Source: Paenibacillus wulumuqiensis | GTDB lineage: Bacteria; Bacillota; Bacilli; Paenibacillales; Paenibacillaceae | NCBI RefSeq assembly: GCF_000971965.1 | Contig: NZ_LAQP01000015.1 | Location: forward strand, 1 to 64,000 | Direction of reading: 5' to 3' | DNA length: 64,000 nucleotides | Position numbers and translations under genes: made by a program | The notes under the pieces: generated by a model | Told to the model about the DNA's origin: nothing | The model's database searches: none | The model's input: only the letters and a program-made list of their open reading frames with translations | In this document: piece by piece, positions 8,398 to 18,304 of the stretch | Layout: each line of letters starts with the position of its first letter | Position numbering within the stretch: position 1 is the first letter of the stretch

Positions 8398-9641
8398 TCC
8401 TTTATCCGGGAAGCAATTTTGCCGGTTCCATGACAAACACTGCAGGTTTTGTAGCTCATGCTGCCGGTCTCTTCACGCGCCTTTTTGCGGGTCAATTCCA
8501 ACATGCCGAGCCTTGTCCAGCCCACAATATGTGTTTTGGTGCGGTCTTTGTACAGCACGTTCTCCATGGCTTCCACGACCGCTTCTCGTCCCGACTCGCT
8601 GTCCATATCGATAAAGTCGATAATTATAATTCCCCCGGTATCACGCAAACGAAGCAGTCTGGCGATCTCTTCCCCTGCCTGAATATTCGTATGGGTCACC
8701 GTCTCCTCCAGTGTGGCTCCACCGGTGAATTTGCCAGTGTTCACATCAATGACAGTGAGTGCCTCGGTCTGGTCCCAGATAATATGGCTGCCATTTTCCA
8801 GCCAGATCTTGCGTTGAAAATCACGGTAGAGGCGTTCCTGCACACCCATATGCTGAAAAAGCGGCTCCTGCCCGCTGTATAATTCTACAGGAACAGGGGT
8901 ACCCGGCAGGACCAGTGTCCGGATAAATTCCGAGGCCTGCTGGGCACTTTCAGTATGATCGGTAATAAAACGGTCTTCCTCCGGATTAAATACGTCTCGG
9001 ATCATCCGCTCCACAATTCCCAGATCACGATGCAGCTCGATCGGCGGTGCAGATTGACCTGCCCGGCTGATGATCCGTTTCCAGGTCTCACGCAACTGCC
9101 GGATATCGGCAGCAATCGCTTCAGTCGGCTCGCCCTCAGACACGGTGCGCAGGATGAGTCCTTCTTCCCCTTTACGCAGCTCTTCACCGAGCCTTCTCAA
9201 CCGCAGACGCTCTTCGTCGGTGCTGATTTTTTTGGAGACCGCGATATAATCCGCTTCGGGCATGTAGACGACCCAGCGGCCCGGCAGTGAATAATGGGTC
9301 GTCAGTTTGGCTCCCTTGGTACCGACAGGTTCCTTGGCTACCTGTACGATGATTTCCTGTCCTGCACTGATCAGGTCTGCGATATTGGGTTTGATGGAAG
9401 GCTGCTTGTCCATATGAGGATGCAGCACATCATCGATATATAAAAAGCCGTTCTTTTTCTGGCCTATATCGACAAATGCAGCCTGTATACCCGGCAGTAC
9501 ATTCATGACTTTGCCTTTGTAAAAGTTACCGGCAATTCCTTTACCAGATGAACGTTCTGAAGCAAATTCAACCAGCTGGCCCCGATCCAGAAGTGCCATC
9601 TGTATTTCTTTGGACGCATAACTTACTATCATCTGCTTCAT
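8394..9641 (-). CDS. rng: Ribonuclease G/E family protein
   Basis: Endoribonuclease for rRNA and mRNA processing. The 415 residues hold an S1-like RNA-binding domain (GKVMNVLPGIQAAFVDIG, about 43-60), the DNase I-like catalytic region with VIDVNTGKFTGG and IDFIDMD acidic residues, and a C-terminal CSVCHGTGK zinc-link motif. It lacks the long disordered RNase E tail, so it is the short RNase G form. GAGGTGG precedes the ATG. Presence at this locus is typical of Paenibacillus, not B. subtilis. Confidence 0.93.
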   Translation of the reverse strand: MKQMIVSYASKEIQMALLDRGQLVEFASERSSGKGIAGNFYKGKVMNVLPGIQAAFVDIGQKKNGFLYIDDVLHPHMDKQPSIKPNIADLISAGQEIIVQVAKEPVGTKGAKLTTHYSLPGRWVVYMPEADYIAVSKKISTDEERLRLRRLGEELRKGEEGLILRTVSEGEPTEAIAADIRQLRETWKRIISRAGQSAPPIELHRDLGIVERMIRDVFNPEEDRFITDHTESAQQASEFIRTLVLPGTPVPVELYSGQEPLFQHMGVQERLYRDFQRKIWLENGSHIIWDQTEALTVIDVNTGKFTGGATLEETVTHTNIQAGEEIARLLRLRDTGGIIIIDFIDMDSESGREAVVEAMENVLYKDRTKTHIVGWTRLGMLELTRKKAREETGSMSYKTCSVCHGTGKIASRIKD

Positions 9642-9846
9642 TATTATGTTCCACCTCTATTTTCTGAAAAAGCTATCGTCATCGATGCTTGCTTCCATAT
9701 CCATTCCTCTTTTTCTAGACGACAGGTGGTAATAAAAGGTTTCATTCCTCTGCAAAGGCACGCCTATCGGATAAGCGCGCGACTATCTCGCGGAACGGTA
9801 TTCATTTCCGGTATTGGCGGGTCACTTATAGGGAAAAGGAAAACAC
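9642..9846. other. Intergenic gap where spoIVFA-spoIVFB would be expected
   Basis: About 200 bp between rng and the rodA terminator. No open frame, RNA or convincing promoter was recognised. Related genomes often carry spoIVFA and spoIVFB here; no remnant is visible by eye. Confidence 0.5.
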
Positions 9847-9873
9847 AAAAAAACCGGTACAGATGTACCGGTT
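9847..9873 (-). terminator. Terminator overlapping the rodA stop
   Basis: A 10-bp perfect stem (9852-9861 with 9864-9873) has a 2-nt loop, which would open to about 4 nt, and is followed on the minus strand by seven T. The first stem bases belong to the rodA stop codon. It ends the maf-to-rodA operon. Confidence 0.85.
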
Positions 9874-11014
9874 AATCGACTTCGTATTTTTCCTGATAAA
9901 TCTTGATGCTGAGTACGAGGCCGATACTGAGCATATTCAGTATCAGGGACGTGCCTCCATAGCTGATAAATGGAAGTGTAATCCCCGTTATTGGCATCAG
10001 ACCAATCATCATGCCCACATTCTCAAAAATCTGGAATACGAACATACTGACAATACCAACAATAATATAGGAACCCCGCCTGTCATAACACTGCAAGGCG
10101 ATGAGTATCATTCGATAGATCAGTAGGAAATATACTACAAGCAGGATCGAAGATCCGACAAAACCAAATTCCTCTCCAATAACGACAAAGATTGAATCCG
10201 AGTATGGATAAGGAACGAATTTATTATTTTTCAGTTGGCCCTGCATATATCCGTCACCGAATAATCCGCCTGAACCTACTGCAATCTTGGCATAGCTGGA
10301 TTGATGTTTGGCATCATCCGAAGCCTTATCCGGATCAATAAAGGTATTAATCCGCTCATACCAGTGAGCCTTGTTGTTATCGTACAAATAATCATGAATC
10401 TGCTGATTAAAGGTTGTAAATAATACGACCACCAGTATTAACCCACCGATAATCGTCGTAAGCCCCACAATGACATGTGTATATCTGGTATTACCAATCC
10501 AGAGCATACCTACCAGGATGATCAAGTAAATGATGGCATTTCCCAGATCGGGCTGAATCAAAACAATGAGAAACGGTATACAAACGACCAGTGAAGTCGG
10601 CAGTAAATCCGAGCGGAACCGAAGCGGGTCACCATCCCGTTTACCCAGCAGATACGCTGTGGTCAAAACAACAACAATCTTGACCATCTCTGCAGGCTGA
10701 AACTGGAATCCCGGCAAGTTGTACCAGCTTTTGGCACCATTGATCTCGGAACCAAACGGGTACAGCAGCAGCAAAGATAAAATCCCGATCCCATACAGAT
10801 ACCAGTGCTTGCGCAGCAAAATCCGATAATCGAAAATGCTGACAGCAAACATGATCACAAAGCCAATACCGTAAAAGAGGAGCGCACGAATGTCATAGCC
10901 TTGGAATTTGGGGTCCGGGGCAATGGCACTGCGTACGAGCAATGTACTGAACACCATAAATACGCCGAGCAGGGTAATAATTCCCCAATCCAGCTTTTTA
11001 AACTTGTTAAGCAA
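9872..11014 (-). CDS. rodA: RodA-type peptidoglycan glycosyltransferase (SEDS)
   Basis: Polytopic SEDS protein polymerising peptidoglycan for cell elongation. The 380 residues show many hydrophobic helices, the family signature GITLPFISYGGTS near the C-terminus, and IQPDLGNAIIYLIILVGML. Being in one operon with mreBCD and minCD favours RodA over FtsW or SpoVE. It starts 6 nt after minD. Confidence 0.9.
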   Translation of the reverse strand: MLNKFKKLDWGIITLLGVFMVFSTLLVRSAIAPDPKFQGYDIRALLFYGIGFVIMFAVSIFDYRILLRKHWYLYGIGILSLLLLYPFGSEINGAKSWYNLPGFQFQPAEMVKIVVVLTTAYLLGKRDGDPLRFRSDLLPTSLVVCIPFLIVLIQPDLGNAIIYLIILVGMLWIGNTRYTHVIVGLTTIIGGLILVVVLFTTFNQQIHDYLYDNNKAHWYERINTFIDPDKASDDAKHQSSYAKIAVGSGGLFGDGYMQGQLKNNKFVPYPYSDSIFVVIGEEFGFVGSSILLVVYFLLIYRMILIALQCYDRRGSYIIVGIVSMFVFQIFENVGMMIGLMPITGITLPFISYGGTSLILNMLSIGLVLSIKIYQEKYEVD

Positions 11015-11020
11015 AATCCA

Positions 11021-11815
11021 TCAACCCATTCCAAAAAACTTCTTAAAGCGAGAAAATGCACTTTTTTTCTGATCCATCTGCATTAATGGAACCGTGTCCC
11101 CCAAAATTCTGCGGGCGATGTTCCGGTAAGCAATTGCAGCTTTGGAATCCGGATTCATGACTGTCGGCTCTCCAGAGTTGGCTGCCTTGATCACCATTTC
11201 ATCATCCGGTACTACTCCAAGCAGGTCAATATTCAGCACCTGCAGTACTTCATCAATATCCAGCATATCTCCTGATTTCACCATGCTATGGCGAATCCGG
11301 TTCACGATCAACTTGGGTGAACTAATATGCGAGCTCTCCAGCAGACCGATTACACGGTCAGCGTCACGAACAGAAGCATTTTCAGGTGTAGTCATCACAA
11401 TGGCCTGGTCTGCTCCGGCAATCGCATTTTTGAATCCCTGCTCAATTCCTGCAGGGCAATCAATCAGAACGTATTCAAAATCCTTTTTCAGTTCCTCGAT
11501 GATTTCTTTTACCTGTTCCGGTGAGACCGCATTCTTGTCTTTGGTCTGTGCGGCAGGCAGCATATACAGTTCGTCAAAACGTTTATCTTTGACCAGCGCC
11601 TGATTCAGACGGCAGCGGCCATCGGCGACATCACACAGATCATAAATGATCCGGTTTTCCAGTCCCATCACGACATCCAGATTACGTAAACCGATATCCG
11701 TATCTACCAGACAGACTTTTTTGCCGAGGAGCGCGAGCGCGGTACCAATATTTGCGGAAGTGGTTGTCTTTCCTACTCCGCCTTTGCCTGAAGTGATGAC
11801 AATAGCCTCTCCCAT
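11021..11815 (-). CDS. minD: Septum-site determining ATPase MinD
   Basis: Membrane-associated ATPase that recruits MinC to block polar division. The 264 residues start with the deviant Walker A SGKGGVGKTTTS (9-20), have DTDIGLRNLD and VLIDCPAGIEQG, and end with an amphipathic helix (KKSAFSRFKKFFGMG) that serves as the membrane-targeting sequence. It lies 3 nt after minC. Confidence 0.96.
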   Translation of the reverse strand: MGEAIVITSGKGGVGKTTTSANIGTALALLGKKVCLVDTDIGLRNLDVVMGLENRIIYDLCDVADGRCRLNQALVKDKRFDELYMLPAAQTKDKNAVSPEQVKEIIEELKKDFEYVLIDCPAGIEQGFKNAIAGADQAIVMTTPENASVRDADRVIGLLESSHISSPKLIVNRIRHSMVKSGDMLDIDEVLQVLNIDLLGVVPDDEMVIKAANSGEPTVMNPDSKAAIAYRNIARRILGDTVPLMQMDQKKSAFSRFKKFFGMG

Positions 11816-11818
11816 GTA

Positions 11819-12487
11819 CTACACCCCTTTAAACACGTTAAAATCCCGACCAAGCCGGGCCATATTTGCCATTTTATCAATCTTCATAATTCCATCCTGC
11901 AGATAGGCGAATTCCATATGGGATTCCCGGTTCTCCCCATCATCCGGCGGCCGGCTGATCCGGTCTGCAATTCTCAGCTGTGTCGGGGAAAAGAACGAAG
12001 CAGCAATAACAGCATCTTCATTTCCATCAATACCGGCATGCGCCATTCCACGCAGTGCACCCAGTATATAAATATCATCTGTACTCGTTACCGTACCGCC
12101 CGCATTCACATCCCCCAGAAACAGCAGCGGACCTTCATGATGGAGCACCTGCCCCGAACGGATCATGCCCGTGAGAATTTTCACAGCATTCCGGTCGATG
12201 ACTTCCAGTTCCGGTACAGGCGGTTCTTCAAAAGAGCGGACGAGCAGATTACCCTTCTGGCTCAGTATATCCAGCAGGGTATCCTTTTGCTCCTCCGTCA
12301 TCTCGCGTTCACCTGTCCGGATATCCACATGTACCAGTGGACCGGTCAGAATGTTCTGATGGGTATGTTCCAGCTTAAAACGCAAATCGTTAACCAGCTC
12401 TTCAAAATCACATTTATCATCAAACTGGAAAGTTAATCCGTCTTTGATTCCTTTGATCGTTACATATCTTGAGGCTCTTACAGCCAT
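11819..12487 (-). CDS. minC: Septum-site determining protein MinC
   Basis: Inhibitor of FtsZ polymerisation, partner of MinD. The 222 residues have a variable N-terminal domain (about 1-100) and the conserved C-terminal beta-helix (GPLLFLGDVNAGGTVTSTDD, then ILGALRGMAHAG). It precedes minD by 3 nt. A 109-bp gap separates it from mreD, with no clear promoter or terminator. Confidence 0.94.
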   Translation of the reverse strand: MAVRASRYVTIKGIKDGLTFQFDDKCDFEELVNDLRFKLEHTHQNILTGPLVHVDIRTGEREMTEEQKDTLLDILSQKGNLLVRSFEEPPVPELEVIDRNAVKILTGMIRSGQVLHHEGPLLFLGDVNAGGTVTSTDDIYILGALRGMAHAGIDGNEDAVIAASFFSPTQLRIADRISRPPDDGENRESHMEFAYLQDGIMKIDKMANMARLGRDFNVFKGV

Positions 12488-12596
12488 TCTTCGGTCACCC
12501 CCACCTTACTATACAGTTCGCGCCGGTGGCGGGAATTCCTGCCTGAACCGCAAATTAAGCGGCTTTTTCCACAATGACATCATGCTCGGCTCGGCT

Positions 12597-13127
12597 CTAC
12601 TCTTCCTCTGCTGCCCGTCTGCGCAGCTTGGCAACCTTCTCCAGCTGCTGGCGCACCGGCACAAATATGATCAGTGCAAAAACAAAATGCAGCAGCAGGT
12701 TAGGGAACATGTAGTGTCCCAGAGCCCACGCATAAGGTTCACGCGTCAGTCCGAAGACCAGATACAGCCCATACAGCAGATGATCCAGCAGCAGGCTGCC
12801 GATCAGCACAACGGTCATCATTAGCGGATATGGTGCACGGGGCGACTGGAAAAGCAGCCCCAGTACATACGCTGACAATCCCATTGCAAAAGCATAGGCG
12901 CCGATCATATCCCCATAAAAGACGACATCATGCAGCAGACCAAAGATCAGACCGAGTGCCAGCGCCGTATGACGATGATAATAAATGGCTACAAACAGAA
13001 TTAAAATATAGGCCAGATGAGGAACAAGCCTCGTATCCAGAAAGTCCGGTATTAACCAGGGAATGATCGTTCCTTCCCAGATAAAGACCAGAAATAGCAG
13101 CAGCAGCAAAATCAACCGACGCGCCAT
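12597..13127 (-). CDS. mreD: Rod shape-determining protein MreD
   Basis: Integral membrane component of the elongasome. 176 residues with about five hydrophobic helices, starting MARRLILLLLLFLVFIWEG, and a motif region HDVVFYGDMIGAYAFAMG. Sequence conservation in this family is low; the call rests on topology, size and its 1-nt overlap with mreC. Confidence 0.9.
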   Translation of the reverse strand: MARRLILLLLLFLVFIWEGTIIPWLIPDFLDTRLVPHLAYILILFVAIYYHRHTALALGLIFGLLHDVVFYGDMIGAYAFAMGLSAYVLGLLFQSPRAPYPLMMTVVLIGSLLLDHLLYGLYLVFGLTREPYAWALGHYMFPNLLLHFVFALIIFVPVRQQLEKVAKLRRRAAEEE

Positions 13128-14002
13128 TATTCCTGAGTCTCCTTGGTATATACCACAAATACTTCTTTCCAGTCCTTGAAGTCGGCTGACGGATCAATGG
13201 TAGCTGTATTGGTCAGACCAAAGTCTCCCACCTGACGGCTCACCACTGTACCGATAATCATGCCTCGTGGGAACAGACCACCGCTGCCGGAAGATACAAT
13301 TGTATCGCCTTTTTTCAGCGGATCATCTTCCTTGATCTGCGTCATGGTCAGCATGCCTGTCGCCTTGTCATAGCTTTCCACCATACCAAAGGACTGATTT
13401 TCCTTGCCGACAGCTGTGGCTGCAATAGCTTTGGAATTCGGGTCCAGCGGATCAAGTGTGGTAAGCAGCTTAACCGTCGCATGGTAATTGCTCGTTTGGC
13501 TGACGATTCCGACCATGCCCTCCAGGGAAATGACCGGCATATCCTTACGGACGCCATCCTTGCTTCCAAGATCGACAACGATGGTTCCAGTGTCTTCATC
13601 GTTATCGACACTTGTTACATTGGCCACATGCAGGTCAAACTGGTTCTGAGCCAACTGGTTGTTCGTAAACTTAAGCTGCTCTTTGAACCTTTTGTTTTCC
13701 TGTACCAATTGATTATAGTTTGCCTGCTGCATCATGTACTGTGCAGCAGTTAATTTCAGTTCCTGATTCTCCTCATGCAGTTCACTGAGGTTACTGATAT
13801 CTTCAAAGAAGCCCGCTATGTAAGAAGCGGGCTTGTAAAATACACCTTGTACAAAACCGACCGTATCCCGGGCCAATTTCTCGGGCCAGGATAACGAAGT
13901 TCGGTTGGTCAATGTATATCCCATTAATGCGATGAATAAAATCAGTCCTACCAGCAGGATAAACAGTTTCTTGTTACCCAGCAGCTTAAACAGTTTCAAC
14001 AC
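13127..14002 (-). CDS. mreC: Rod shape-determining protein MreC
   Basis: Bitopic elongasome scaffold. The 291 residues have one N-terminal membrane helix (about 13-30), a coiled coil (ELHEENQELKLTAAQYMMQQ region) and the periplasmic-type beta domain with DLGSKDGVRKDMPVIS and GLFPRGMIIG. It lies between mreB (56-nt gap) and mreD (overlap). Confidence 0.94.
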   Translation of the reverse strand: MLKLFKLLGNKKLFILLVGLILFIALMGYTLTNRTSLSWPEKLARDTVGFVQGVFYKPASYIAGFFEDISNLSELHEENQELKLTAAQYMMQQANYNQLVQENKRFKEQLKFTNNQLAQNQFDLHVANVTSVDNDEDTGTIVVDLGSKDGVRKDMPVISLEGMVGIVSQTSNYHATVKLLTTLDPLDPNSKAIAATAVGKENQSFGMVESYDKATGMLTMTQIKEDDPLKKGDTIVSSGSGGLFPRGMIIGTVVSRQVGDFGLTNTATIDPSADFKDWKEVFVVYTKETQE

Positions 14003-14058
14003 CCTCTTAATTAACGGTTATTCTTCCCTGATGGGGGTTGACCATAGATGGCCGTAAA

Positions 14059-15093
14059 TTAACGCTTCGAACGAACGGCCGAGCTGCTGCGTGATTTGAA
14101 CAGATGGATATTTTCCAGAGCCTTGCCTGTTCCGATCGCTACACAATCCAGTGGATTCTCAGCTACAATTACCGGCATACCTGTCTCGCCAGCAAGCAGT
14201 TTGTCCAGATTGCGAAGCAGTGCGCCGCCGCCTGTCAGTACGATACCGCGATCCATAATATCCGCTGCCAGTTCCGGTGGACATTTCTCCAGCGTTACTT
14301 TGACAGCTTCCACAATAGCAGCAACCGTATCGGACAGTGCTTCAGAGATTTCATCGGAAGTGATGGTCAGTGTTTTTGGCAAACCTGATACGAGGTCGCG
14401 ACCACGAATTTCCATTGTTTCCACTTTTTCAAAAGGAATCGCAGAACCGATATCCATTTTGAGCTGCTCGGATGTACGTTCACCGATCATCAGATTGTAC
14501 TGACGCTTGATGTACTGGATGATTGCTTCATCCATTTCATCACCGGCTACACGCACGGAACGACTCGTTACGATACCACCGAGAGAGATAACGGCAACTT
14601 CTGTTGTACCGCCGCCGATATCGACAACCATACTGCCTGTTGGTTCCCATACTGGCAGATCAGCACCAATCGCTGCTGCGAATGGTTCTTCGATCGTGTA
14701 GGCTTCACGTGCTCCAGCCTGTTTGGTTGCATCTTCAACCGCACGCTGCTCAACTGCAGTGATGCCGGAAGGTACACATACCATTACATTCGGATGCTGC
14801 GGGAACATCGAACGCTGTTTTTGTGCCTGGCGGATAAAGTATTTGATCATTGTCGCTGTAGTATCAAAATCAGCGATAACGCCATCTTTCATCGGACGGA
14901 TGGCACGGATGTTACCCGGTGTACGACCAATCATTTTTTTGGCGGATTCGCCAACAGCCTCGATCGTATTCGTATCCGTACGGATCGCGACTACGGAAGG
15001 TTCTCTAACTGCAATTCCTTTACCTCTTACATACACCAGTGTATTTGCTGTCCCAAGGTCAATCCCCAAATCTTTCGTAAAACCACCAAACAT
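14059..15093 (-). CDS. mreB: Actin-like shape protein MreB
   Basis: Cytoskeletal ATPase guiding lateral wall synthesis. The 344 residues carry the actin-fold phosphate motifs [15 protein letters not shown] (12-26) and [20 protein letters not shown], plus [14 protein letters not shown]. Full length. Next to mreCD, so MreB rather than the paralogues Mbl or MreBH. Confidence 0.96.
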   Translation of the reverse strand: MFGGFTKDLGIDLGTANTLVYVRGKGIAVREPSVVAIRTDTNTIEAVGESAKKMIGRTPGNIRAIRPMKDGVIADFDTTATMIKYFIRQAQKQRSMFPQHPNVMVCVPSGITAVEQRAVEDATKQAGAREAYTIEEPFAAAIGADLPVWEPTGSMVVDIGGGTTEVAVISLGGIVTSRSVRVAGDEMDEAIIQYIKRQYNLMIGERTSEQLKMDIGSAIPFEKVETMEIRGRDLVSGLPKTLTITSDEISEALSDTVAAIVEAVKVTLEKCPPELAADIMDRGIVLTGGGALLRNLDKLLAGETGMPVIVAENPLDCVAIGTGKALENIHLFKSRSSSAVRSKR

Positions 15094-15132
15094 AACTTTT
15101 AACTCCCTTTCCTCTGAATCTCGACTATTATA

Positions 15133-15822
15133 TTACATGAAGCCCTGTTCCTTCAAACTTACGAATTTCATATCTCCAATGACCAGATGGTCCAGCACTT
15201 CAATTCCGATGATTTGCCCTGCTTCAACGAGTCTCCGGGTAAGTGAAATATCCTCCGGACTTGGCGTAGGATCGCCGCTCGGATGGTTATGTGCACAGAT
15301 GACCGATGCACTGCTGCATTTGATCGCTGCACGGAATACTTCACGCGGATGTACAATCGAAGCATTGAGGCTGCCCATCGACAATGTTTCCTGGGAAATA
15401 ATATGATTCTTAGTGTTCAGAAACAAACATACAAAATGTTCTTTTTGCAAATAGCGCATTTGTTCGATCAATAAATCGGCGGCATCGCGCGGACTGCGGA
15501 TCACCATGGCGTCTTCCTTGCCAGTACGGCTAATTCGCCTGCCCAGCTCGATTCCAGCCTTGATCTGGATCGCTTTGGCTGTGCCGATTCCCTTGATCTC
15601 CGTCAGTTCCTCGATGCTGAGATCTACCAGCTGACGAACGGTGCCCACCTGCTGCAAAATCCGTGCTGCCAGATGAATGGCAGACTCGTCTCTTGTGCCG
15701 GTGCGCAGCAAAATAGCCAGCAGTTCGGCATGACTGAGTGCCTCGGCTCCATAACTGATCATCCGTTCACGCGGACGATCTTCGAGAGGAATATCACGCA
15801 AACGATATTGTGGCGCCTCCAT
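15133..15822 (-). CDS. radC: RadC family JAMM-domain protein
   Basis: 229 residues: an N-terminal helix-hairpin-helix part (LSIEELTEIKGIGTAKAIQI) and a C-terminal JAMM metalloprotease-like domain with HNHPSGDPTPSPED. The old DNA-repair assignment of radC is disputed, and no biochemical role is certain. Its place between maf and mreB matches B. subtilis. Confidence 0.93.
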   Translation of the reverse strand: MEAPQYRLRDIPLEDRPRERMISYGAEALSHAELLAILLRTGTRDESAIHLAARILQQVGTVRQLVDLSIEELTEIKGIGTAKAIQIKAGIELGRRISRTGKEDAMVIRSPRDAADLLIEQMRYLQKEHFVCLFLNTKNHIISQETLSMGSLNASIVHPREVFRAAIKCSSASVICAHNHPSGDPTPSPEDISLTRRLVEAGQIIGIEVLDHLVIGDMKFVSLKEQGFM

Positions 15823-15848
15823 CGGTACTCCTCTTCTCTATGACAGAA

Positions 15849-16457
15849 TTAAGAACCAAGAACGGATATATCAAACTCCTCCAGCATATCGCTTAGCAGC
15901 GAAACAGGCAGACCCACTACGGTAAAATAGCAGCCTTCAATACGGTCAACCAGTGTGGAACCCAATCCCTGAATGGCATAGGCCCCGGCCTTGTCGGCAG
16001 GTTCACCGCTGCGTACGTAAGCTTGAATCCGCTCTGGTGTGAGAGGCTTCATATGTACAAGCGTTTGCCGGTAATCCGTGCGAGTGCGGCCAGTTGCCGT
16101 ATCGGTGCAGGCGATTCCGGTATACACATAATGGCTCCGTCCCTGTAAAGACTGCAGCATGGCCGCAGCGTGTTCCTCATTCTCCGGTTTGCCAAATACA
16201 CGGTCGTCCAGCACGACAATCGTGTCGCTGCTGACAATAACCGCATCGGTCACCCTGGAAGGGTACTGCTCCCATACAGCGTTTGCCTTACGAAGGGCCA
16301 GTTCAGTAACGATACGTTCCGGAGACCAATCCCCGGGTACGGATTCGTCGGCTTCACTCGGCATAATTTCAAATTCCAGCTGTAAAGAGGCCATCAATTC
16401 CTTCCTCCGTGGAGAAGCGGACGCCAGTATGATACGACGCTGAGATTCTCTACTCAT
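15849..16457 (-). CDS. maf: Maf-like nucleotide pyrophosphatase
   Basis: House-cleaning nucleoside triphosphate pyrophosphatase (dTTP/UTP type in B. subtilis) linked to septum control. The 202 residues start with the signature IILASASPRRKELM (9-22), have SSDTIVVLDDRVFGKP (78-93 region) and YAIQGLGSTLVDRIEG. Confidence 0.94.
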   Translation of the reverse strand: MSRESQRRIILASASPRRKELMASLQLEFEIMPSEADESVPGDWSPERIVTELALRKANAVWEQYPSRVTDAVIVSSDTIVVLDDRVFGKPENEEHAAAMLQSLQGRSHYVYTGIACTDTATGRTRTDYRQTLVHMKPLTPERIQAYVRSGEPADKAGAYAIQGLGSTLVDRIEGCYFTVVGLPVSLLSDMLEEFDISVLGS

Positions 16458-16497
16458 AAGAAAGGCCCTCTCCTTTTACATGTTATTATTGAATGAT

Positions 16498-16740
16498 TCA
16501 GAGTCTGCGGTACAGCCATATCGCGGCCACTACCCCGAGCAGACTGAGCAGGCTCAATTTGAGATGAAGCTCAATGTTGTAGCGTATAATGTTCAAATTG
16601 GCACTGGGAGACCAGTCAATGGTCGTCGACTTGGTCAGAAAAGATAAAATTGCTACAGGCTCCAGCAGTGTAGCGATCCATTCGCCAATCAGCCAGCCCA
16701 GCAGCAAAAATAAAATTAATGTTCCTGCATTTTTTTTCAT
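16498..16740 (-). CDS. Small membrane protein, DUF4321 family
   Basis: 80 residues with two hydrophobic helices (about 5-22 and 60-76) around a polar loop with TTIDWSPSANLNI. It resembles the DUF4321 proteins found just upstream of maf in Clostridia and Paenibacillus. Function unknown; a role with the maf-mre-min genes is inferred from position alone. The ATG at 16740 has AGGGGAAAG upstream; a GTG 33 nt earlier is less likely. Confidence 0.8.
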   Translation of the reverse strand: MKKNAGTLILFLLLGWLIGEWIATLLEPVAILSFLTKSTTIDWSPSANLNIIRYNIELHLKLSLLSLLGVVAAIWLYRRL

Positions 16741-16776
16741 GCTGTCTTTCCCCTGCCTTTGATTTGACACCACATT

Positions 16777-16805
16777 ATTATACGTTGATTCTTACAGCAA
16801 TACAA
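16777..16805 (-). promoter_or_regulatory. Promoter of the DUF4321-maf-radC-mre-min-rodA operon
   Basis: Minus strand -35 TTGTAT (16800-16805), 17-nt spacer, perfect -10 TATAAT (16777-16782), about 37 nt upstream of the first start codon. Confidence 0.75.
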
Positions 16806-16844
16806 ACAAAAAAGAAAAGAGGTTTGTTTTGCTGAAAATCCCGT

Positions 16845-16874
16845 TAAAAAAGACTGTCCGAAGACAGTCTTTTG
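16845..16874 (-). terminator. Terminator of valS-folC-murC
   Basis: Stem AGACTGTC/GACAGTCT (16851-16858 with 16863-16870) extended by A/T pairs, followed on the minus strand by six T. It lies about 40 bp beyond the murC stop. Confidence 0.85.
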
Positions 16875-16912
16875 ATAAAACATCATCTGTCCAATGTCCG
16901 ACAGCAGGCAAA

Positions 16913-18298
16913 TCAGTTGGCTTTTTGTGCCGATTCCAACTGTTCCGCCAGCGCTTTGGATACTTTCCAGATGTCGCCTGCACCCATTGTAATGATCAGT
17001 GTTCCCGGTTCCAGGCGGGAAGTCAGCATGGTAACGACTTCTTCCTTTTCCGCGATATAGCGGGCATTGCTGTTGCTGTTCTCACGGATCAGCTCGACCA
17101 GACGGGAAGAGTGAACGCCTTCGATCTGCTTCTCGCCAGCCGGTGCATAAATATCCGTAATGATCACTTCATCCGCTTCCGTGAAAGCACGGCTGAATTC
17201 ATCCAGCAGGAAGAAGGTACGTGAATACCGCTGCGGCTGGAAGATCGCGATGATCTTTTTGCCGGTTGCGCGTGCAGCCTGCAGGGTCGCTTCGATCTCG
17301 GTTGGATGGTGGGCATAATCGTCCACAACCAGTACATCCTTGGCTTCACCGATCACCTGGAAGCGGCGCTTAGCTCCCTGGAAACGTACAATCGCCGCCG
17401 CTACAGCAGTAAAGGAAAGTCCTGCTTCCAGACAGGAAATGATCGTTGCCATTGCATTATAGACATTATGGATACCCGGTACGGATAGCTGGACAGTTCC
17501 CAGCTTCTCGCCCCGGTATTTCATCATGAATGAGATTTTGCGGTCATCCGGCTGAATGTCTTCTGCCGTATAGTCTGCATCCTGCTGAATACCAAAGGTA
17601 ACCGTATCTCCCTGGATATTGGGCAGCAGTTCGCGGACATTCTCGTCATCCGCATTGACAATTGCTTTACCGCCGGGACGCAGCTGGCTAAGGAATTGTA
17701 CATAAGCCGCTTTGATGTTTGCAAAATCACCGTCATAGTTTTCCAGATGATCCGCTTCAATATTGGTTACGACTGCAATCGTCGGATGGTACTGCAGGAA
17801 CGTGCCGTCGCTCTCATCGGCTTCGGCGACTACATAGTCCCCTTTGCCTGCCTTGGCATTGGTGCCGAGATTCACGATCTCTCCGCCGATAATATACGTT
17901 GGATCAGCGTCACACTCTTCCATCACCAGTGCGATCATGGAAGACGTGGTTGTCTTGCCATGCGCTCCTGCCACCGCTACCCCTTTACGTTCGTTCAGCA
18001 GACGTGCCAGCATCTCGGAGCGATGCAGTACAGGAATCTCTAGACGTCTCGCCTCTACGAGCTCCACGTCATCGGCTGCTACTGCCGAAGAGTAGACGAG
18101 CAGATCCGCGCCGTGTACTTTTTGTGCGTCGTGTCCGATGTGTATTTCGGCGCCCTGCTGCTGCAGCTTGGCTGCCAATGCACTCATCGCGACATCCGAA
18201 CCGGTCACCTTGTAGCCCATTTCGAGTAATACTTTGGCGATAGCGCTCATGCCGTAACCGCCGATGCCTATAAAATGTACATGTTCTGTCTTATTCAT
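16913..18298 (-). CDS. murC: UDP-N-acetylmuramate--L-alanine ligase
   Basis: Adds the first amino acid of the peptidoglycan stem peptide. The 461 residues show [17 protein letters not shown] near the N-terminus, the ATP-binding [11 protein letters not shown] near residue 112, EADESDGTF, and [10 protein letters not shown]. It starts 6 nt after folC and is the last gene of a T-box-controlled operon. In B. subtilis murC is unlinked to valS-folC. Confidence 0.96.
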   Translation of the reverse strand: MNKTEHVHFIGIGGYGMSAIAKVLLEMGYKVTGSDVAMSALAAKLQQQGAEIHIGHDAQKVHGADLLVYSSAVAADDVELVEARRLEIPVLHRSEMLARLLNERKGVAVAGAHGKTTTSSMIALVMEECDADPTYIIGGEIVNLGTNAKAGKGDYVVAEADESDGTFLQYHPTIAVVTNIEADHLENYDGDFANIKAAYVQFLSQLRPGGKAIVNADDENVRELLPNIQGDTVTFGIQQDADYTAEDIQPDDRKISFMMKYRGEKLGTVQLSVPGIHNVYNAMATIISCLEAGLSFTAVAAAIVRFQGAKRRFQVIGEAKDVLVVDDYAHHPTEIEATLQAARATGKKIIAIFQPQRYSRTFFLLDEFSRAFTEADEVIITDIYAPAGEKQIEGVHSSRLVELIRENSNSNARYIAEKEEVVTMLTSRLEPGTLIITMGAGDIWKVSKALAEQLESAQKAN

Positions 18299-18304
18299 TA
18301 TGTC

